24,991 bases of DNA from Flavobacteriales bacterium (GTDB lineage Bacteria > Bacteroidota > Bacteroidia > Flavobacteriales_D > Cryomorphaceae): NCBI GenBank assembly GCA_020200995.1, contig JAIVHQ010000214.1, forward strand, positions 1 to 24,991. Direction: 5' to 3'. The position numbers were made by a program, and so were the translations under genes. Under the pieces are notes generated by a model that saw only the letters and a program-made list of their open reading frames with translations, was not told the DNA's origin and did no database searches. This document shows, piece by piece, positions 8,072 to 17,292 of the stretch. Numbering within the stretch: the stretch's first letter is position 1; every line of letters starts with the position of its first letter.

Positions 8072-9364
8072 TTAAATACTATGGTGTAAGCTTTCTTCGA
8101 GATATGGTGATTCTTTTGGAACCAGCGGCGCTTTGGTCAATGCGGTCAGTACCCTGTTGATGAACAGTCCCAGGAATCCTAGAAGCAACCCGATTTCGAG
8201 CAATCCGAAACTCCAGTCTTCAAACATTACACCGGGCGTTACTAACATGTAAGTATCGAGGAAATGGCCAATGAATACAATCGTTCCCACAAAAATCAAA
8301 AAGCGCGGGTTTCGCTTCGCATCTCTTGACATTAAAAACACCATAGGAACGATAAAGTTAATAATCATCATGCCAAAAAATGGTATTTGATAGTTGGCTA
8401 TTCTGGCTGTGAAGTATGTCACCTCCTCCGGAATATTTGAATACCAGATCAACATGAACTGCGAAAACCAGAGGTAAGTCCACAAAAAGCTCAAAGCAAA
8501 AATCCATTTTCCTACGTCGTGGATGTGGCTTGAGTTGATCTCTTTCAGATAGCCTTTTGATATGAGATAAAGGGCCACAATGGCGATGATATTCATGGCA
8601 GAAACCCACATTCCCGAAAATACATACCAACCAAAAAGGGTGCTAAACCAGTGGGTGTCGATAGACATAATCCAATCCCACGACATGGTGGAGGAGAATA
8701 CAGCAAATATAACGAGAAACAAGGCGCCGCGTTTGTAGCCTTTAAAGTGAAGCCCTACATCGCCGGTTTCATCCTCTTGGAGCGATCGCTTTCTGAACCA
8801 ACGGGCAAACAAGATAAACGCCCCCAGATAAATGATGGTTCTGATCCAAAAGAATGGGGTGTTTAGATAAGCCGTTTTATTGGCGATGATCTCATCGTAG
8901 TGTGCGTCGTTCAGAACCACAACTGTACCTGCCTCTTCCGCTTTGGCGGCAGCTTCTTTGTCCTTGAAGTAGGTTGGGTGGTCGCTGTCTATAGTCGATT
9001 CGGCCACAAATTCAGACACAACGGCCTCGTCCATCCAGTGGTAGATGTGGTTCCAATGCATGGAAGATGCGAAGAACACGACAATCAACACCACTGCAGC
9101 AACGGGAATGAAGGAAAAAATTCCCTCCATCACCCTTCTCAGGGTTACGGCCCAAGCCGTTTCGGTGGCAAATGAGAGGGCGTAAAAGAACAGGGCTCCC
9201 AGTGAAATTCCCAGGAAATAAAATCCGTTGATCAGCAAGTTTGACCAAAGACGACCGTGGTGATCGCTACCATCCGTAAAAATACCGACCACAAGCGTAA
9301 CCACACCGATTGCCATCAAAACGAAGCTGATAATTTTGGCCCTGTTTGAGAATACAAAGTTCAT
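8072..9364 (-). CDS. actF: Alternative complex III membrane subunit ActF
   Basis: A 430-aa polytopic membrane protein with roughly ten helices, e.g. IISFVLMAIGVVTLVVGIF, FIPVAAVVLIVVFFASS, LNTPFFWIRTIIYLGAFILFA and GLLEIGLLLGFLGLFI. This matches ActF, which with ActC belongs to the NrfD-like quinol-interacting membrane part of alternative complex III. The soluble loop at about residues 115-165 (HWNHIYHWMDEAVVSEF) is typical. It is the last act gene, 36 bp after actE and 33 bp before coxB, so complex III and oxidase are expressed together and may form a supercomplex, as is known for this enzyme in some Bacteroidota and in Rhodothermus. ActF versus ActC is told from gene order and length. Confidence 0.92.
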   Translation of the reverse strand: MNFVFSNRAKIISFVLMAIGVVTLVVGIFTDGSDHHGRLWSNLLINGFYFLGISLGALFFYALSFATETAWAVTLRRVMEGIFSFIPVAAVVLIVVFFASSMHWNHIYHWMDEAVVSEFVAESTIDSDHPTYFKDKEAAAKAEEAGTVVVLNDAHYDEIIANKTAYLNTPFFWIRTIIYLGAFILFARWFRKRSLQEDETGDVGLHFKGYKRGALFLVIFAVFSSTMSWDWIMSIDTHWFSTLFGWYVFSGMWVSAMNIIAIVALYLISKGYLKEINSSHIHDVGKWIFALSFLWTYLWFSQFMLIWYSNIPEEVTYFTARIANYQIPFFGMMIINFIVPMVFLMSRDAKRNPRFLIFVGTIVFIGHFLDTYMLVTPGVMFEDWSFGLLEIGLLLGFLGLFINRVLTALTKAPLVPKESPYLEESLHHSI

Positions 9365-9400
9365 TGATTCTGTTTTTATCTGTTTGTAGCAGTCGCCCGC

Positions 9401-10051
9401 TTATTCAGTGTCTTTACTTTCTTCAGCTTCTCCTTCACCATCATCCTCCCCGTAGTGCTGCAATGTCATTACATATGCCACCACCGTCCAGCGCTCCTCT
9501 TTGGTGAGCTGCGACGCGTGCGAACCCATGGCTCCCTTACCGTAGGTGAGGGTGTGAAACATTTTGCCTTCCGGCAAGTCTTTCAAGCCCTGATTGAAAG
9601 GTTGTGGGGCGGGATGTCCTCCTTTTTCAACAACGGGGCCGTTGCCCTGTCCTTCCTTTCCGTGGCATTGGATGCAGAAGTTACTGTAGATTTCCTTTCC
9701 CTCCTTTACGAGCTCTTCGTTGCTCTCAAACGGGGACCTTATTGTTTTGCCTGCTTTTTCGTACCCTTCAAATGTGTTGGGGATCAGATAAGGCATGTCG
9801 TTCATCGCATTGTCGGAATACGCAATGGTGCCTTCCACAGGCTTGCGCGCTGATGTGCGGTGCATTTTATCGTATCGAATTGTATCTCTCACCTCGCCGT
9901 AGTCCACGTAGGCCTCAATGGCAGGGCTGCGATACATGTCCGGGGTATATTCGTAACCAGGACTTTGCTCGTCGCGGATGCAACCGGACGCTGCTGTCAA
10001 AACGAGGACAGCGACCATACTTCCGCGAAACGTTTGCTTGAAGTTTTTCAT
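9401..10051 (-). CDS. actE: Alternative complex III monoheme cytochrome c subunit ActE
   Basis: A 216-aa lipoprotein: signal peptide with lipobox ASGC (Cys24), then a c-type cytochrome domain with heme site CIQCH at 126-130 and the likely axial Met175 in GKGAMGSHA. It would sit on the periplasmic face of alternative complex III and hand electrons on toward the CuA site of the oxidase. The region at about 30-90 (YEYTPDMYRSPAIEAY) is typical of ActE. The C-terminal 15 residues are acidic. Its ATG overlaps the actD stop by 4 bp, indicating coupled translation. Confidence 0.93.
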   Translation of the reverse strand: MKNFKQTFRGSMVAVLVLTAASGCIRDEQSPGYEYTPDMYRSPAIEAYVDYGEVRDTIRYDKMHRTSARKPVEGTIAYSDNAMNDMPYLIPNTFEGYEKAGKTIRSPFESNEELVKEGKEIYSNFCIQCHGKEGQGNGPVVEKGGHPAPQPFNQGLKDLPEGKMFHTLTYGKGAMGSHASQLTKEERWTVVAYVMTLQHYGEDDGEGEAEESKDTE

Positions 10052-10605
10052 TTTGTTGCTAAGCTCTTTTGATTAATCTCTATGGCTCCCTCTGCTTTCA
10101 GCATTCCTCCGAGCTCTTCAAATTCAAGTGTGGGATTGTCTACATTGGAAATCTCCATCACAAATTTGTCATCTGTGGTGCGAGGATCCGGATTTACCGC
10201 GGGCATACCGGGCAGGGTTCCGTTTCGCAATATGTAAGTGATGACCATCCCATGGGCGGCACAAAACACGGTAAACTCGAAAGCCACCGGAATAAAGGCA
10301 GGCAGGTTCTCCAACAAGGAAAAACTGGGCTTACCGCCGATGTTCATAGGCCAATCGTAAATCATGAAGTACCACATTCCGAGCAGTCCGAGTGAAAGGC
10401 CCGTCATACCAAACATAAAAGAAACGATGGCCATGCGTGTGCGCTTGATGCCGATCACAGGATCGATTCCGTGGACGGGAAATGGTGAGTACACCTCTTT
10501 AATCCTGACACCTTTGGCAACCAAATTTTTGGCTGCGTCTAGCAACCTGTGGTCGTCGTCGAACATCGCGTGAACGACGGTTGTATTTTCAACTGCTTTC
10601 GCCAT
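10048..10605 (-). CDS. actD: Alternative complex III subunit ActD (DUF3341)
   Basis: A 185-aa protein of the DUF3341 family: a small soluble N-terminal domain (about 1-50, VVHAMFDDDHRLLDAAKNL, with the PFPVHGID signature at 41-48) and two membrane helices (about 58-82 and 103-125). In known complexes ActD contributes two helices that help pack ActC and ActF. No redox cofactor motif is present, as expected. Translation is coupled on both sides: its ATG shares one base with the actC stop (TAATG), and its stop overlaps the actE start by 4 bp. Confidence 0.93.
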   Translation of the reverse strand: MAKAVENTTVVHAMFDDDHRLLDAAKNLVAKGVRIKEVYSPFPVHGIDPVIGIKRTRMAIVSFMFGMTGLSLGLLGMWYFMIYDWPMNIGGKPSFSLLENLPAFIPVAFEFTVFCAAHGMVITYILRNGTLPGMPAVNPDPRTTDDKFVMEISNVDNPTLEFEELGGMLKAEGAIEINQKSLATK

Positions 10606-11978
10606 TAGTGGTCTTCTTTTTTGTATTTCTCTCCCGATACTTTCAGGATGGTTTTCAACTCATTCAATGCCAATACCGGGAAGAATCGCGCAAACATTAG
10701 AAAGAGCGTGAAAAAGATCCCGATGGTACCTACGAAGATTCCGACGTCTACCCAGGTGGGGTAAAACATCGACCAGCTCGACGGTACGTAGTCGCGGTGG
10801 ATGGAAGTAACGATAATTACAAAGCGCTCGAACCACATTCCGATGTTCACCACGATTGAAATAATGAATGTAAATGTGAGGTTTGTTCTGAGTTTCTTGA
10901 ACCAAAACAGCTGCGGCGAAAGCACGTTGCAGGTCATCATGGTCCAGTACGACCACATGTAGGGGCCGCTGAATCGGTTGATGAATGCGTATGATTCGTA
11001 TTCCACACCCGAGTACCAGGACATAAACAGCTCAGTGATGTAGGCCACTCCAACGATGGAACCTGTAACAATGATTACGATATTCATGTACTCCACGTGC
11101 TTTACAGTGATGTAATTCTCAAAGCCCATCACCTTCCGCATGATGAGCAAAAGGGTGAGTACCATGGCAAATCCTGAAAATACCGCACCTGATACAAAAT
11201 AAGGCGGGAAGATGGTGGTGTGCCATCCGGGGATCACACTTGTGGCAAAGTCGAAGGATACGATCGAGTGCACCGAAAACACCAGTGGAGTTGCCAGACC
11301 TGCGAGAACGAGGGATACTTCTTCAAACCGCGTCCATTGCTTGGCTTTTCCCGACCAGCCAAAGCTGAGCAGGCCGTAAATTTTCTTTGAAATCGGCGTA
11401 GTCATCCGGTCGCGAATGGTTGCAAAATCGGGAATGAGACCGATGTACCAAAACACGAGCGAAACGGTGAAGTAGGTACTAATCGCAAAAACGTCCCAAA
11501 GCAGGGGCGAATTGAAGTTTACCCAAAGGGAGCCGAAAGTGTTGGGAAGGGGAAGTACCCAATACGCCACCCAGATGCGGCCCATGTGAATACCGGGAAA
11601 GAGGGCCGCCATCATTACGGCAAAGATGGTCATTGCTTCCGCAGAGCGGTTGATGGCCATTCTCCATTTCTGCCGAAACAAGAGAAGCACAGCAGAGATC
11701 AAGGTACCCGCGTGACCGATACCCACCCACCATACAAAGTTGGTAATGTCCCAGGCCCAGCCTACAGTTTTATTTAATCCCCAAACCCCGATACCTGTCG
11801 AGATGAGATATACCACGCAACCCAAGCCCCAAAGGGCTATGATTCCTGCAACGGTAATCAGGAGGTACCAGGTTTTCGAGGCCTTGCCCTCAATCGGTCC
11901 TACCACATCGGATGTGATGTCGTGGTAGGTTTTGTCTCCCAGAATCAGGGGCGTTCTTATGGCTGCTTCTTTATGCAT
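10605..11978 (-). CDS. actC: Alternative complex III NrfD-like quinol subunit ActC
   Basis: A 457-aa integral membrane protein with about ten helices, of the NrfD/PsrC polysulfide-reductase family. Segments such as WWVGIGHAGTLISAVLLLF, MAALFPGIHMGR, LLWDVFAISTYFTVSLVFW and GWHTTIFPPYFVSGAVFSG are the conserved ActC quinol-site region; ActC is thought to bind menaquinol and to relay protons. The N-terminus LILGDKTYHDITSDV is the usual cytoplasmic start. It lies 23 bp behind actB and its stop overlaps the actD start by one base. Confidence 0.95.
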   Translation of the reverse strand: MHKEAAIRTPLILGDKTYHDITSDVVGPIEGKASKTWYLLITVAGIIALWGLGCVVYLISTGIGVWGLNKTVGWAWDITNFVWWVGIGHAGTLISAVLLLFRQKWRMAINRSAEAMTIFAVMMAALFPGIHMGRIWVAYWVLPLPNTFGSLWVNFNSPLLWDVFAISTYFTVSLVFWYIGLIPDFATIRDRMTTPISKKIYGLLSFGWSGKAKQWTRFEEVSLVLAGLATPLVFSVHSIVSFDFATSVIPGWHTTIFPPYFVSGAVFSGFAMVLTLLLIMRKVMGFENYITVKHVEYMNIVIIVTGSIVGVAYITELFMSWYSGVEYESYAFINRFSGPYMWSYWTMMTCNVLSPQLFWFKKLRTNLTFTFIISIVVNIGMWFERFVIIVTSIHRDYVPSSWSMFYPTWVDVGIFVGTIGIFFTLFLMFARFFPVLALNELKTILKVSGEKYKKEDH

Positions 11979-12001
11979 ACTCAGGGTATTTTAAAATATC
12001 C

Positions 12002-15000
12002 TTAGGTGTTTCTCACTTTTACTTTATAGCTGATGTTGGGCTTGGTCCCTACATCTTCCAGTGCATAATATGCACGCTTATCCTTGTGTCCTTGAAGTAC
12101 AAGACTTTTGGTATCATTCAGGTCACCAAAGGTAATTGCATTTGTAGGGCAGGCCTCGGCGCAAGCTGTTTGTACTGCTCCATCGTTGATGGGCTTTCCT
12201 TTCAATTTAGCTTCGAGCTTACCACCCTGTATGCGCTGCACGCAAAGGCTGCACTTCTCCATCACACCACGGGCCCTTACAGTTACGTCGGGATTCAGTA
12301 CCATGCGGGCCATTTCGTCTTGCGACGGATTAACCTCGGTGAACTTGTCGTAGGCTTTGTAATTAAACCAGTTAAATCGGCGCACTTTGTAGGGGCAGTT
12401 GTTCGCGCAATACCTCGTCCCGATGCATCGGTTGTAGGTCATTTGGTTCAGACCCTCATTGCTGTGCGTCGTCGCTGCCACCGGACAAACAGTTTCGCAC
12501 GGAGCGTGGTTGCAGTGCTGACACATCATCGGCATGTGAATAGTCTTAGGGTTGTCGTACTGCGGCACCTCCATTTCGCGGTAAGTTCCGATCACGCCTT
12601 TGCCCTCCTCTTCACCTCGCTCCATGTTCATATCGGATGAGTAGTAACGGTCGATACGCATCCAGTGCATGTCGCGGCCTCGGCGAACTTCGTCTTTCCC
12701 AACAACAGGAACATTGTTTTCGGAATGACAGGCAGTCACACAGGCACTGCAACCGGTGCAGGTAGACAGGTCGATTGACATTCCCCATCGATGGCCTACT
12801 CCGGCCACGGGGTGCTCGGCCCAAAGATCGACATCCTGTACCGGCTTGTTAATTACTTTTCCACCTTCGTGAACAGGAAGAACATAGGGAGGATTGTACT
12901 CCTTTACATCACCGTTTTTGTAGGTATTCAAATCAGTTTCTTTCACCACCGAGGTCCGACCCATCAATGTGTGTTGGGTTTGGGTAGATGCTATCTCGAA
13001 AGTTCTGCCGGCATCCTCGATGTTTGCGCCTTCGGCGTAGTAAACCATACCGTCTTTTCCGAGGGCTACCATAGGATATACATTCGCGCCGATGGGCATC
13101 TTATTGCCATTATCGTCGAGCGCGTGCCCTCCGTAAGGTTTTGTTCTGAAAGCCGCACGGCCCACTTCTTCCTGGTTGCCTCCGCGTCCGTAACCCAAAG
13201 CCACTGACACAGTACCTCGTTTTTGGCCCGGTTGGGCAATCACGGGAAGTTCAACCGACATGGCGCCAATGGTGAGGCGGGCAACTGATGCGGGCAACTC
13301 CTGTCCGTAATGCATTTTGAAGCCGTACTGCTCTGCATCGGCCGGATTCATTGCGATGTAGTTGTCCCAAGTAATTTTGGTAATCGGGTCAGGAAGCTCT
13401 TGCAGCCATGGATTCACGGGCTGCGTTCCCTCGCCGATACCGACTTTCGTGTAGAGTACCACCTCAAAACCATCGCCTGCAGCCTTGCGGCCCGCAATTC
13501 TTCCGGCGGCTGCGCCGAGCGCATCTGAATTAAATTCTCCGATACCGACTCCTGAAGGGACATCGATATTCACAAATCCGCGGCGCAGGGCATTGAACCA
13601 AAAATCTTCGAAGAGGATTTCATCTCCTCCCATCTCTCCGGCGTAGTTGCGCCACACACCTTTCATAAAGTCACTGTAGACTTCCTCTTCACCCGACCAC
13701 TTCAAAAGGCTGTCCTGGGCTTGGCGGGTATCGTAAAGGGGACTGATGGTGGGCTGAGCCAGGGCGTAATTTCCCGTTTTAGGATAGAAATCATTCCAGG
13801 ACTCGAGATAGTGGTGGTCAGGACAAACGAATCCGCATAGTGAAGCAGTTTCATCGTTCCAAGAGGCAAATGATACCGTTGTCGCCACTTTTTCTAATCC
13901 GGACTTAAAAGCATCTGAGTCGGGGTACGTGTAAGCAGGGTTTGTTCCGAGCACGAGCAGCGCTCCTACATTCCCCGCATTCATATCATCAACGAGCTTC
14001 TTCATCTCTGCATCGTTGCCCCCTTTGATGAAGAGCTCGGTATCGGTACTGATGGTGGTTCCGTAATTGCCGAGCATCCGGTTGATGCCGTTTGTCACAA
14101 CCTGTAGATCAGTATCGTTGCAACCTGCCACGAGCAAAGAATCTCCACGGTTCGTGTAGAGATCTTTTGCCGCTTTTGCAATCAATTCGTTCGGTAGGCC
14201 GTCGGTGTTTATGGATACTGAAGCACCACCGGTCATTTTAGCGATTTCGTTGTGCAGGGCTACAAGCACCCTTCCTTCGTCTGAAGGTTTGATGGCTCCG
14301 CGCTCATCGGCGTTGGTGCCTGTGAGCGAAAGGGCCGTTTCAAACTGGTAGTGGCGGCTCATCCAGTCGCCATCGGGCCTGCGTGTTTTGATATACTGTG
14401 CAGTATTCTGGGTATGCAGGAGCCAATCATTCATAAAGTCGGCTGCCACACTCACAATGACTTTGGCTTTGGAAAAGTCGTAATCGGGGATCATCGATTT
14501 GCCAAAAGTTCGTTCGTTGGCTTTGCGAATGGCGTTTTGAGAAAGTGCATCGTAGCTCACGAATTTCACTTTGTCTGTACCGTAGGCTTTCTCAAATTTC
14601 CGGAAAACGGCTTTGGTTGATGGACTGATCACTGATCCTGTGAGCAGTACAATGCTGCCGTTGGCTGCTTTCAATTTGCTGCCAAGCTCCTGATCCAGCT
14701 CGTCCCAGGAAACAGGAGTGCCGTTTTGAAGCGGCCCCCTGAGGCGGGTGCTGTCATATAGCGAAAGTACGGATGCATTAATACGGGCATTGAGCACCTG
14801 CCCTGAAGCCTTATTGGGCTTGATAAAGATTGGACGTCCCTCGCGGGTCTTCACCAATACACCGCCGTAATCCAGACCATCGTAATATGTCGAAGCATAG
14901 TAGTTAGGTACGCCCGGAGTAATGGTCTCGGGCTTGTTGGTGTAGGGAATTGACTTTATCACGGGTGTTTCACAGGCAGCAATGGTGGCTGCTGTTACTC

Positions 15001-15181
15001 CAAAACCGAGAAATTTCAAAAAGTCGCGTCGATCGGGGCTGGAATCCGAAGTTGCAGAATCAGTGAGGAATTCATCCACAGACTTTGGATCACTGATAAA
15101 TTCGTTTTCACTTGCCTTCTTGAACTCTTGCGTTTCGTGCAGCTCTTCGAGTCCTGCCCAGTATTGTTTATTGTTGGCCAT
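12002..15181 (-). CDS. actB: Alternative complex III iron-sulfur subunit ActB (TAT-variant molybdopterin oxidoreductase-like)
   Basis: A 1059-aa fusion of a molybdopterin-oxidoreductase-like domain (about 75-780; in ActB it carries no molybdenum) and a ferredoxin-type domain. The N-terminus has a TAT-like signal RRDFLKFLGFG (51-61) preceded by a long cytoplasmic stretch and followed by Cys70 in TIAAC, a possible lipid attachment site. Cysteine groups for the clusters: 808/811/814/818, 887/890/895/899, 919/925/929, 977/980 and 1007/1011, consistent with three [4Fe-4S] and one [3Fe-4S] as known for ActB. It passes electrons from the quinol site to the hemes of ActA/ActE. It starts 21 bp behind actA. 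Length is normal and no break is seen. Confidence 0.95.
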   Translation of the reverse strand: MANNKQYWAGLEELHETQEFKKASENEFISDPKSVDEFLTDSATSDSSPDRRDFLKFLGFGVTAATIAACETPVIKSIPYTNKPETITPGVPNYYASTYYDGLDYGGVLVKTREGRPIFIKPNKASGQVLNARINASVLSLYDSTRLRGPLQNGTPVSWDELDQELGSKLKAANGSIVLLTGSVISPSTKAVFRKFEKAYGTDKVKFVSYDALSQNAIRKANERTFGKSMIPDYDFSKAKVIVSVAADFMNDWLLHTQNTAQYIKTRRPDGDWMSRHYQFETALSLTGTNADERGAIKPSDEGRVLVALHNEIAKMTGGASVSINTDGLPNELIAKAAKDLYTNRGDSLLVAGCNDTDLQVVTNGINRMLGNYGTTISTDTELFIKGGNDAEMKKLVDDMNAGNVGALLVLGTNPAYTYPDSDAFKSGLEKVATTVSFASWNDETASLCGFVCPDHHYLESWNDFYPKTGNYALAQPTISPLYDTRQAQDSLLKWSGEEEVYSDFMKGVWRNYAGEMGGDEILFEDFWFNALRRGFVNIDVPSGVGIGEFNSDALGAAAGRIAGRKAAGDGFEVVLYTKVGIGEGTQPVNPWLQELPDPITKITWDNYIAMNPADAEQYGFKMHYGQELPASVARLTIGAMSVELPVIAQPGQKRGTVSVALGYGRGGNQEEVGRAAFRTKPYGGHALDDNGNKMPIGANVYPMVALGKDGMVYYAEGANIEDAGRTFEIASTQTQHTLMGRTSVVKETDLNTYKNGDVKEYNPPYVLPVHEGGKVINKPVQDVDLWAEHPVAGVGHRWGMSIDLSTCTGCSACVTACHSENNVPVVGKDEVRRGRDMHWMRIDRYYSSDMNMERGEEEGKGVIGTYREMEVPQYDNPKTIHMPMMCQHCNHAPCETVCPVAATTHSNEGLNQMTYNRCIGTRYCANNCPYKVRRFNWFNYKAYDKFTEVNPSQDEMARMVLNPDVTVRARGVMEKCSLCVQRIQGGKLEAKLKGKPINDGAVQTACAEACPTNAITFGDLNDTKSLVLQGHKDKRAYYALEDVGTKPNISYKVKVRNT

Positions 15182-15202
15182 ATTCAGCTTATACCCTTGG
15201 TA

Positions 15203-16495
15203 TTAGTAATGACATTTTGAGCATTCCCAACCACCCAGTTCGCGGGCAGTAATGGTACCATCTTCAAGATATTTCTTGAGCTCTTCTTTGTTGTGGTCTA
15301 CAAGTCGGCCGTGCACCTCATCATAGTAACCGTTTCCGTCCATTTGAACGGCAGTTTCGTTGTGGCAATTGATACACCAGCCCATGGTGAGCGGAGCGTA
15401 CTGTCCGGCTACCGTGTAATCTTCCTGCATTTGACCGTGGCACTCCTGACATTCAATTTGCCCCACCACGTAGTGTTGGGCGTGATTGAAGTAGGCATGG
15501 TCGGGCAGGTTGTGCACCTTCACCCATTGAATGGGATTTTCTTCGCCCGTATACTCCTGGCGGTCCTGATCCCAACCAACAGCTGCGTATATTTTTTGAA
15601 TCTCTGCGGTCCCTTCTTCTGAACGCCCTTCATTAATTCCTTTGTGGCAATTCATACAAATATTGGTGGAAGGAATACCCGCGTGCTTGCTTTTTGTGGC
15701 ACTGTGGTGGCAATACACACAAGCCACTCCATTTTCACCCGCGTGAAGCTTGTGGTCAAAAGCAATCGGCTGATCGGGGGTATAGCCTGTGTAAACTCCT
15801 ACACCCATGAGCGCATCATAGCCGGCCACTGCCAGATAGACCACCACAAAGATTCCCGCAATGGACACATAAACCTTGTTATCCCAAAGCCAGATTTTTG
15901 CTTTTTCTCCGAAAGGCATTTCCGGTCGAATTTCGCGGCCTTCTGCTTCGGCCATGGCCTTCTGAAGTTTATTTAATGAGGAACGAACACCCCACAGTGA
16001 AAACACAAGGATCAGAAGAATAAAAACAACAATCAGAAGCCACGTAGAAGAAATACCTCCATCCTGGTCGACCGAAGCCGTTTCGGCTACCGCGTCATCG
16101 GCGACCTTAGGTGCGGGGGGCTCCCAGTTGTCAACGTAATCCAGAATGGCGTCAATTTCTTCTTTATTTACCGCCTGGGCATTCATCAGGCCCGAACGGG
16201 GCATCCACTCATCGAGCAGGGCTTTCACATAATTATCACCCATATCGGCAACCGCCGCAGGGTTCTGAATCCATTGATAGAGCAATTCCTCACGGCCTTC
16301 CCACCGTTCACGCGTGCCTTTCAAAGCGGGGCCCGTCATGTTCTGGTTGATCTTGTGACATGATGAACAGTTCTGCTTAAAAAGCTTCTCCCCGTCCTGT
16401 GCGCTCGCCTCTCCTGCTCCCAATCCGCCTATCAGCAACGCTGTAAAGGCTAAAGATTTTAATGTCAACAAAAACTGTTTCAATTGAAGACCCAT
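15203..16495 (-). CDS. actA: Alternative complex III multiheme cytochrome c subunit ActA with N-terminal monoheme domain
   Basis: From the ATG at 16495 the protein has 430 aa. A signal peptide (to about AEASAQ, residue 32) leads to a monoheme cytochrome c domain with CSSCH at 43-47 and likely axial Met98 or Met104; then a membrane helix (151-168), a second one (about 208-226), and a cytochrome c3-like domain with five heme sites: CVYCH 259-263, CMNCH 280-284, CQECH 349-353, CINCH 374-378 and CSKCH 425-429. That is six hemes against five in the classic ActA. The frame is open to 16579, but residues before 16495 lack a signal-like start, so I chose the ATG ahead of GLQLKQFLLTLKSL. It is the first gene of the act-cox operon. 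Confidence 0.94.
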   Translation of the reverse strand: MGLQLKQFLLTLKSLAFTALLIGGLGAGEASAQDGEKLFKQNCSSCHKINQNMTGPALKGTRERWEGREELLYQWIQNPAAVADMGDNYVKALLDEWMPRSGLMNAQAVNKEEIDAILDYVDNWEPPAPKVADDAVAETASVDQDGGISSTWLLIVVFILLILVFSLWGVRSSLNKLQKAMAEAEGREIRPEMPFGEKAKIWLWDNKVYVSIAGIFVVVYLAVAGYDALMGVGVYTGYTPDQPIAFDHKLHAGENGVACVYCHHSATKSKHAGIPSTNICMNCHKGINEGRSEEGTAEIQKIYAAVGWDQDRQEYTGEENPIQWVKVHNLPDHAYFNHAQHYVVGQIECQECHGQMQEDYTVAGQYAPLTMGWCINCHNETAVQMDGNGYYDEVHGRLVDHNKEELKKYLEDGTITARELGGWECSKCHY

Positions 16496-16525
16496 ATTTT
16501 CATTATTTTTCGGGCACAACCCCGC

Positions 16526-16545
16526 TAAATTTGAGCGCAAATTTA
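16526..16545. promoter_or_regulatory. Inverted repeat / paired -7-like elements before actA
   Basis: Perfect 8-bp arms TAAATTTG (16526-16533) and CAAATTTA (16538-16545) around the spacer AGCG. Each arm, read outward on its own strand, matches the Bacteroidota -7 box TANNTTTG; the minus-strand copy would start an act-operon transcript near 16533 with a leader of about 38 nt. No -33 TTG/TTTG is found at the right distance, so an operator reading (TTTG-N4-CAAA resembles the general form of CRP/FNR-family sites) is also possible. Function is inferred only. Confidence 0.45.
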
Positions 16546-16720
16546 ACACAAACATCCCTTTGCGGTGGGGTAATGTCACGAAATTGTCAAAGGGCTAAAT
16601 AATTTAAAACGATTCTAAATAACGGCGCAGGATTTGGGTAAGTAACCGATAAGAGTTCATAAAACATAACCCGGGCAGGCATCTTGGCTGTGAAGTAGAA
16701 AGGACGTTCATAATTTGCAC

Positions 16721-16728
16721 TAATTTTG
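16721..16728 (+). promoter_or_regulatory. Possible -7 promoter element of the SPOR gene
   Basis: TAATTTTG fits the Bacteroidota TANNTTTG box and lies 22 bp before the ATG at 16751, giving a short leader. No clear -33 element stands about 20 bp upstream, so the call is weak. Confidence 0.35.
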
Positions 16729-16750
16729 CACGGCACTTAAAAACGACGGC

Positions 16751-17284
16751 ATGCACCTACACCCATTTTTTATTTCATCGATGATTTTATTGTCAGTCTC
16801 GGCCTCGGGGCAGGTAGATGATTGGCGCCTGTACAAGTCCGATTCGTCAAAGGCGAAAGAGATTCGTGACAATCGGCAAAAAGTGAACGGAGAAGTAATG
16901 ATCCAAAGGCCGGATTACAATAAGCCCGGACGGGTTTCGGTAAGCGCCGATCGCCAAATAATGTTGGTGGATTCCCTCAAGAAAATCCACCCCACAGCAA
17001 TCGAAGGTTATCGCTTGCAGCTTTTTTTCGGAAACCGAAATGAGGCTCAAAAAATGCGTGGAGAGTTTCTGAAGAAGCATCCGGAAACGGGTGCCTACAT
17101 CAGTTACCTCGCACCAAACTTCAGGCTCCGCGTTGGCGATTTTCGCTCGAAAATGGAATGCGAAAAGCTAAAAAAGGAAATTCAAAAAGACTTCACAGGC
17201 AGTTACATCGTGAGAGACAACATCAACATGCCCGCCTTGCGTAAAGGTGAAAAGCCGGTTGAGCAAAGTACTTCAGAAGATTAA
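16751..17284 (+). CDS. Secreted SPOR-domain protein
   Basis: A 177-aa protein with a signal peptide (hydrophobic residues 5-19, cleavage near SASGQ) and a C-terminal SPOR-like domain at about 84-155: YRLQLFFGNRNEAQ, a helix, FRLRVGDFRSKMECEKLKKEI. SPOR domains bind denuded peptidoglycan, so the protein probably works in the periplasm on the cell wall. In other Flavobacteriales an SPOR gene lies between infB and the act operon, as I recall, and it does here too. It is transcribed toward infB, the two stop codons being 8 bp apart with no terminator visible, so the transcripts likely overlap. It diverges from actA over a 255-bp region. Confidence 0.85.
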   Translation: MHLHPFFISSMILLSVSASGQVDDWRLYKSDSSKAKEIRDNRQKVNGEVMIQRPDYNKPGRVSVSADRQIMLVDSLKKIHPTAIEGYRLQLFFGNRNEAQKMRGEFLKKHPETGAYISYLAPNFRLRVGDFRSKMECEKLKKEIQKDFTGSYIVRDNINMPALRKGEKPVEQSTSED

Positions 17285-17292
17285 ATAGCAAA

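Noticed and set aside
12086..12640. Plus-strand open frame of 184 codons inside actB
   Set aside because: Antisense shadow of the cysteine-rich actB end; actB is unmistakable there.
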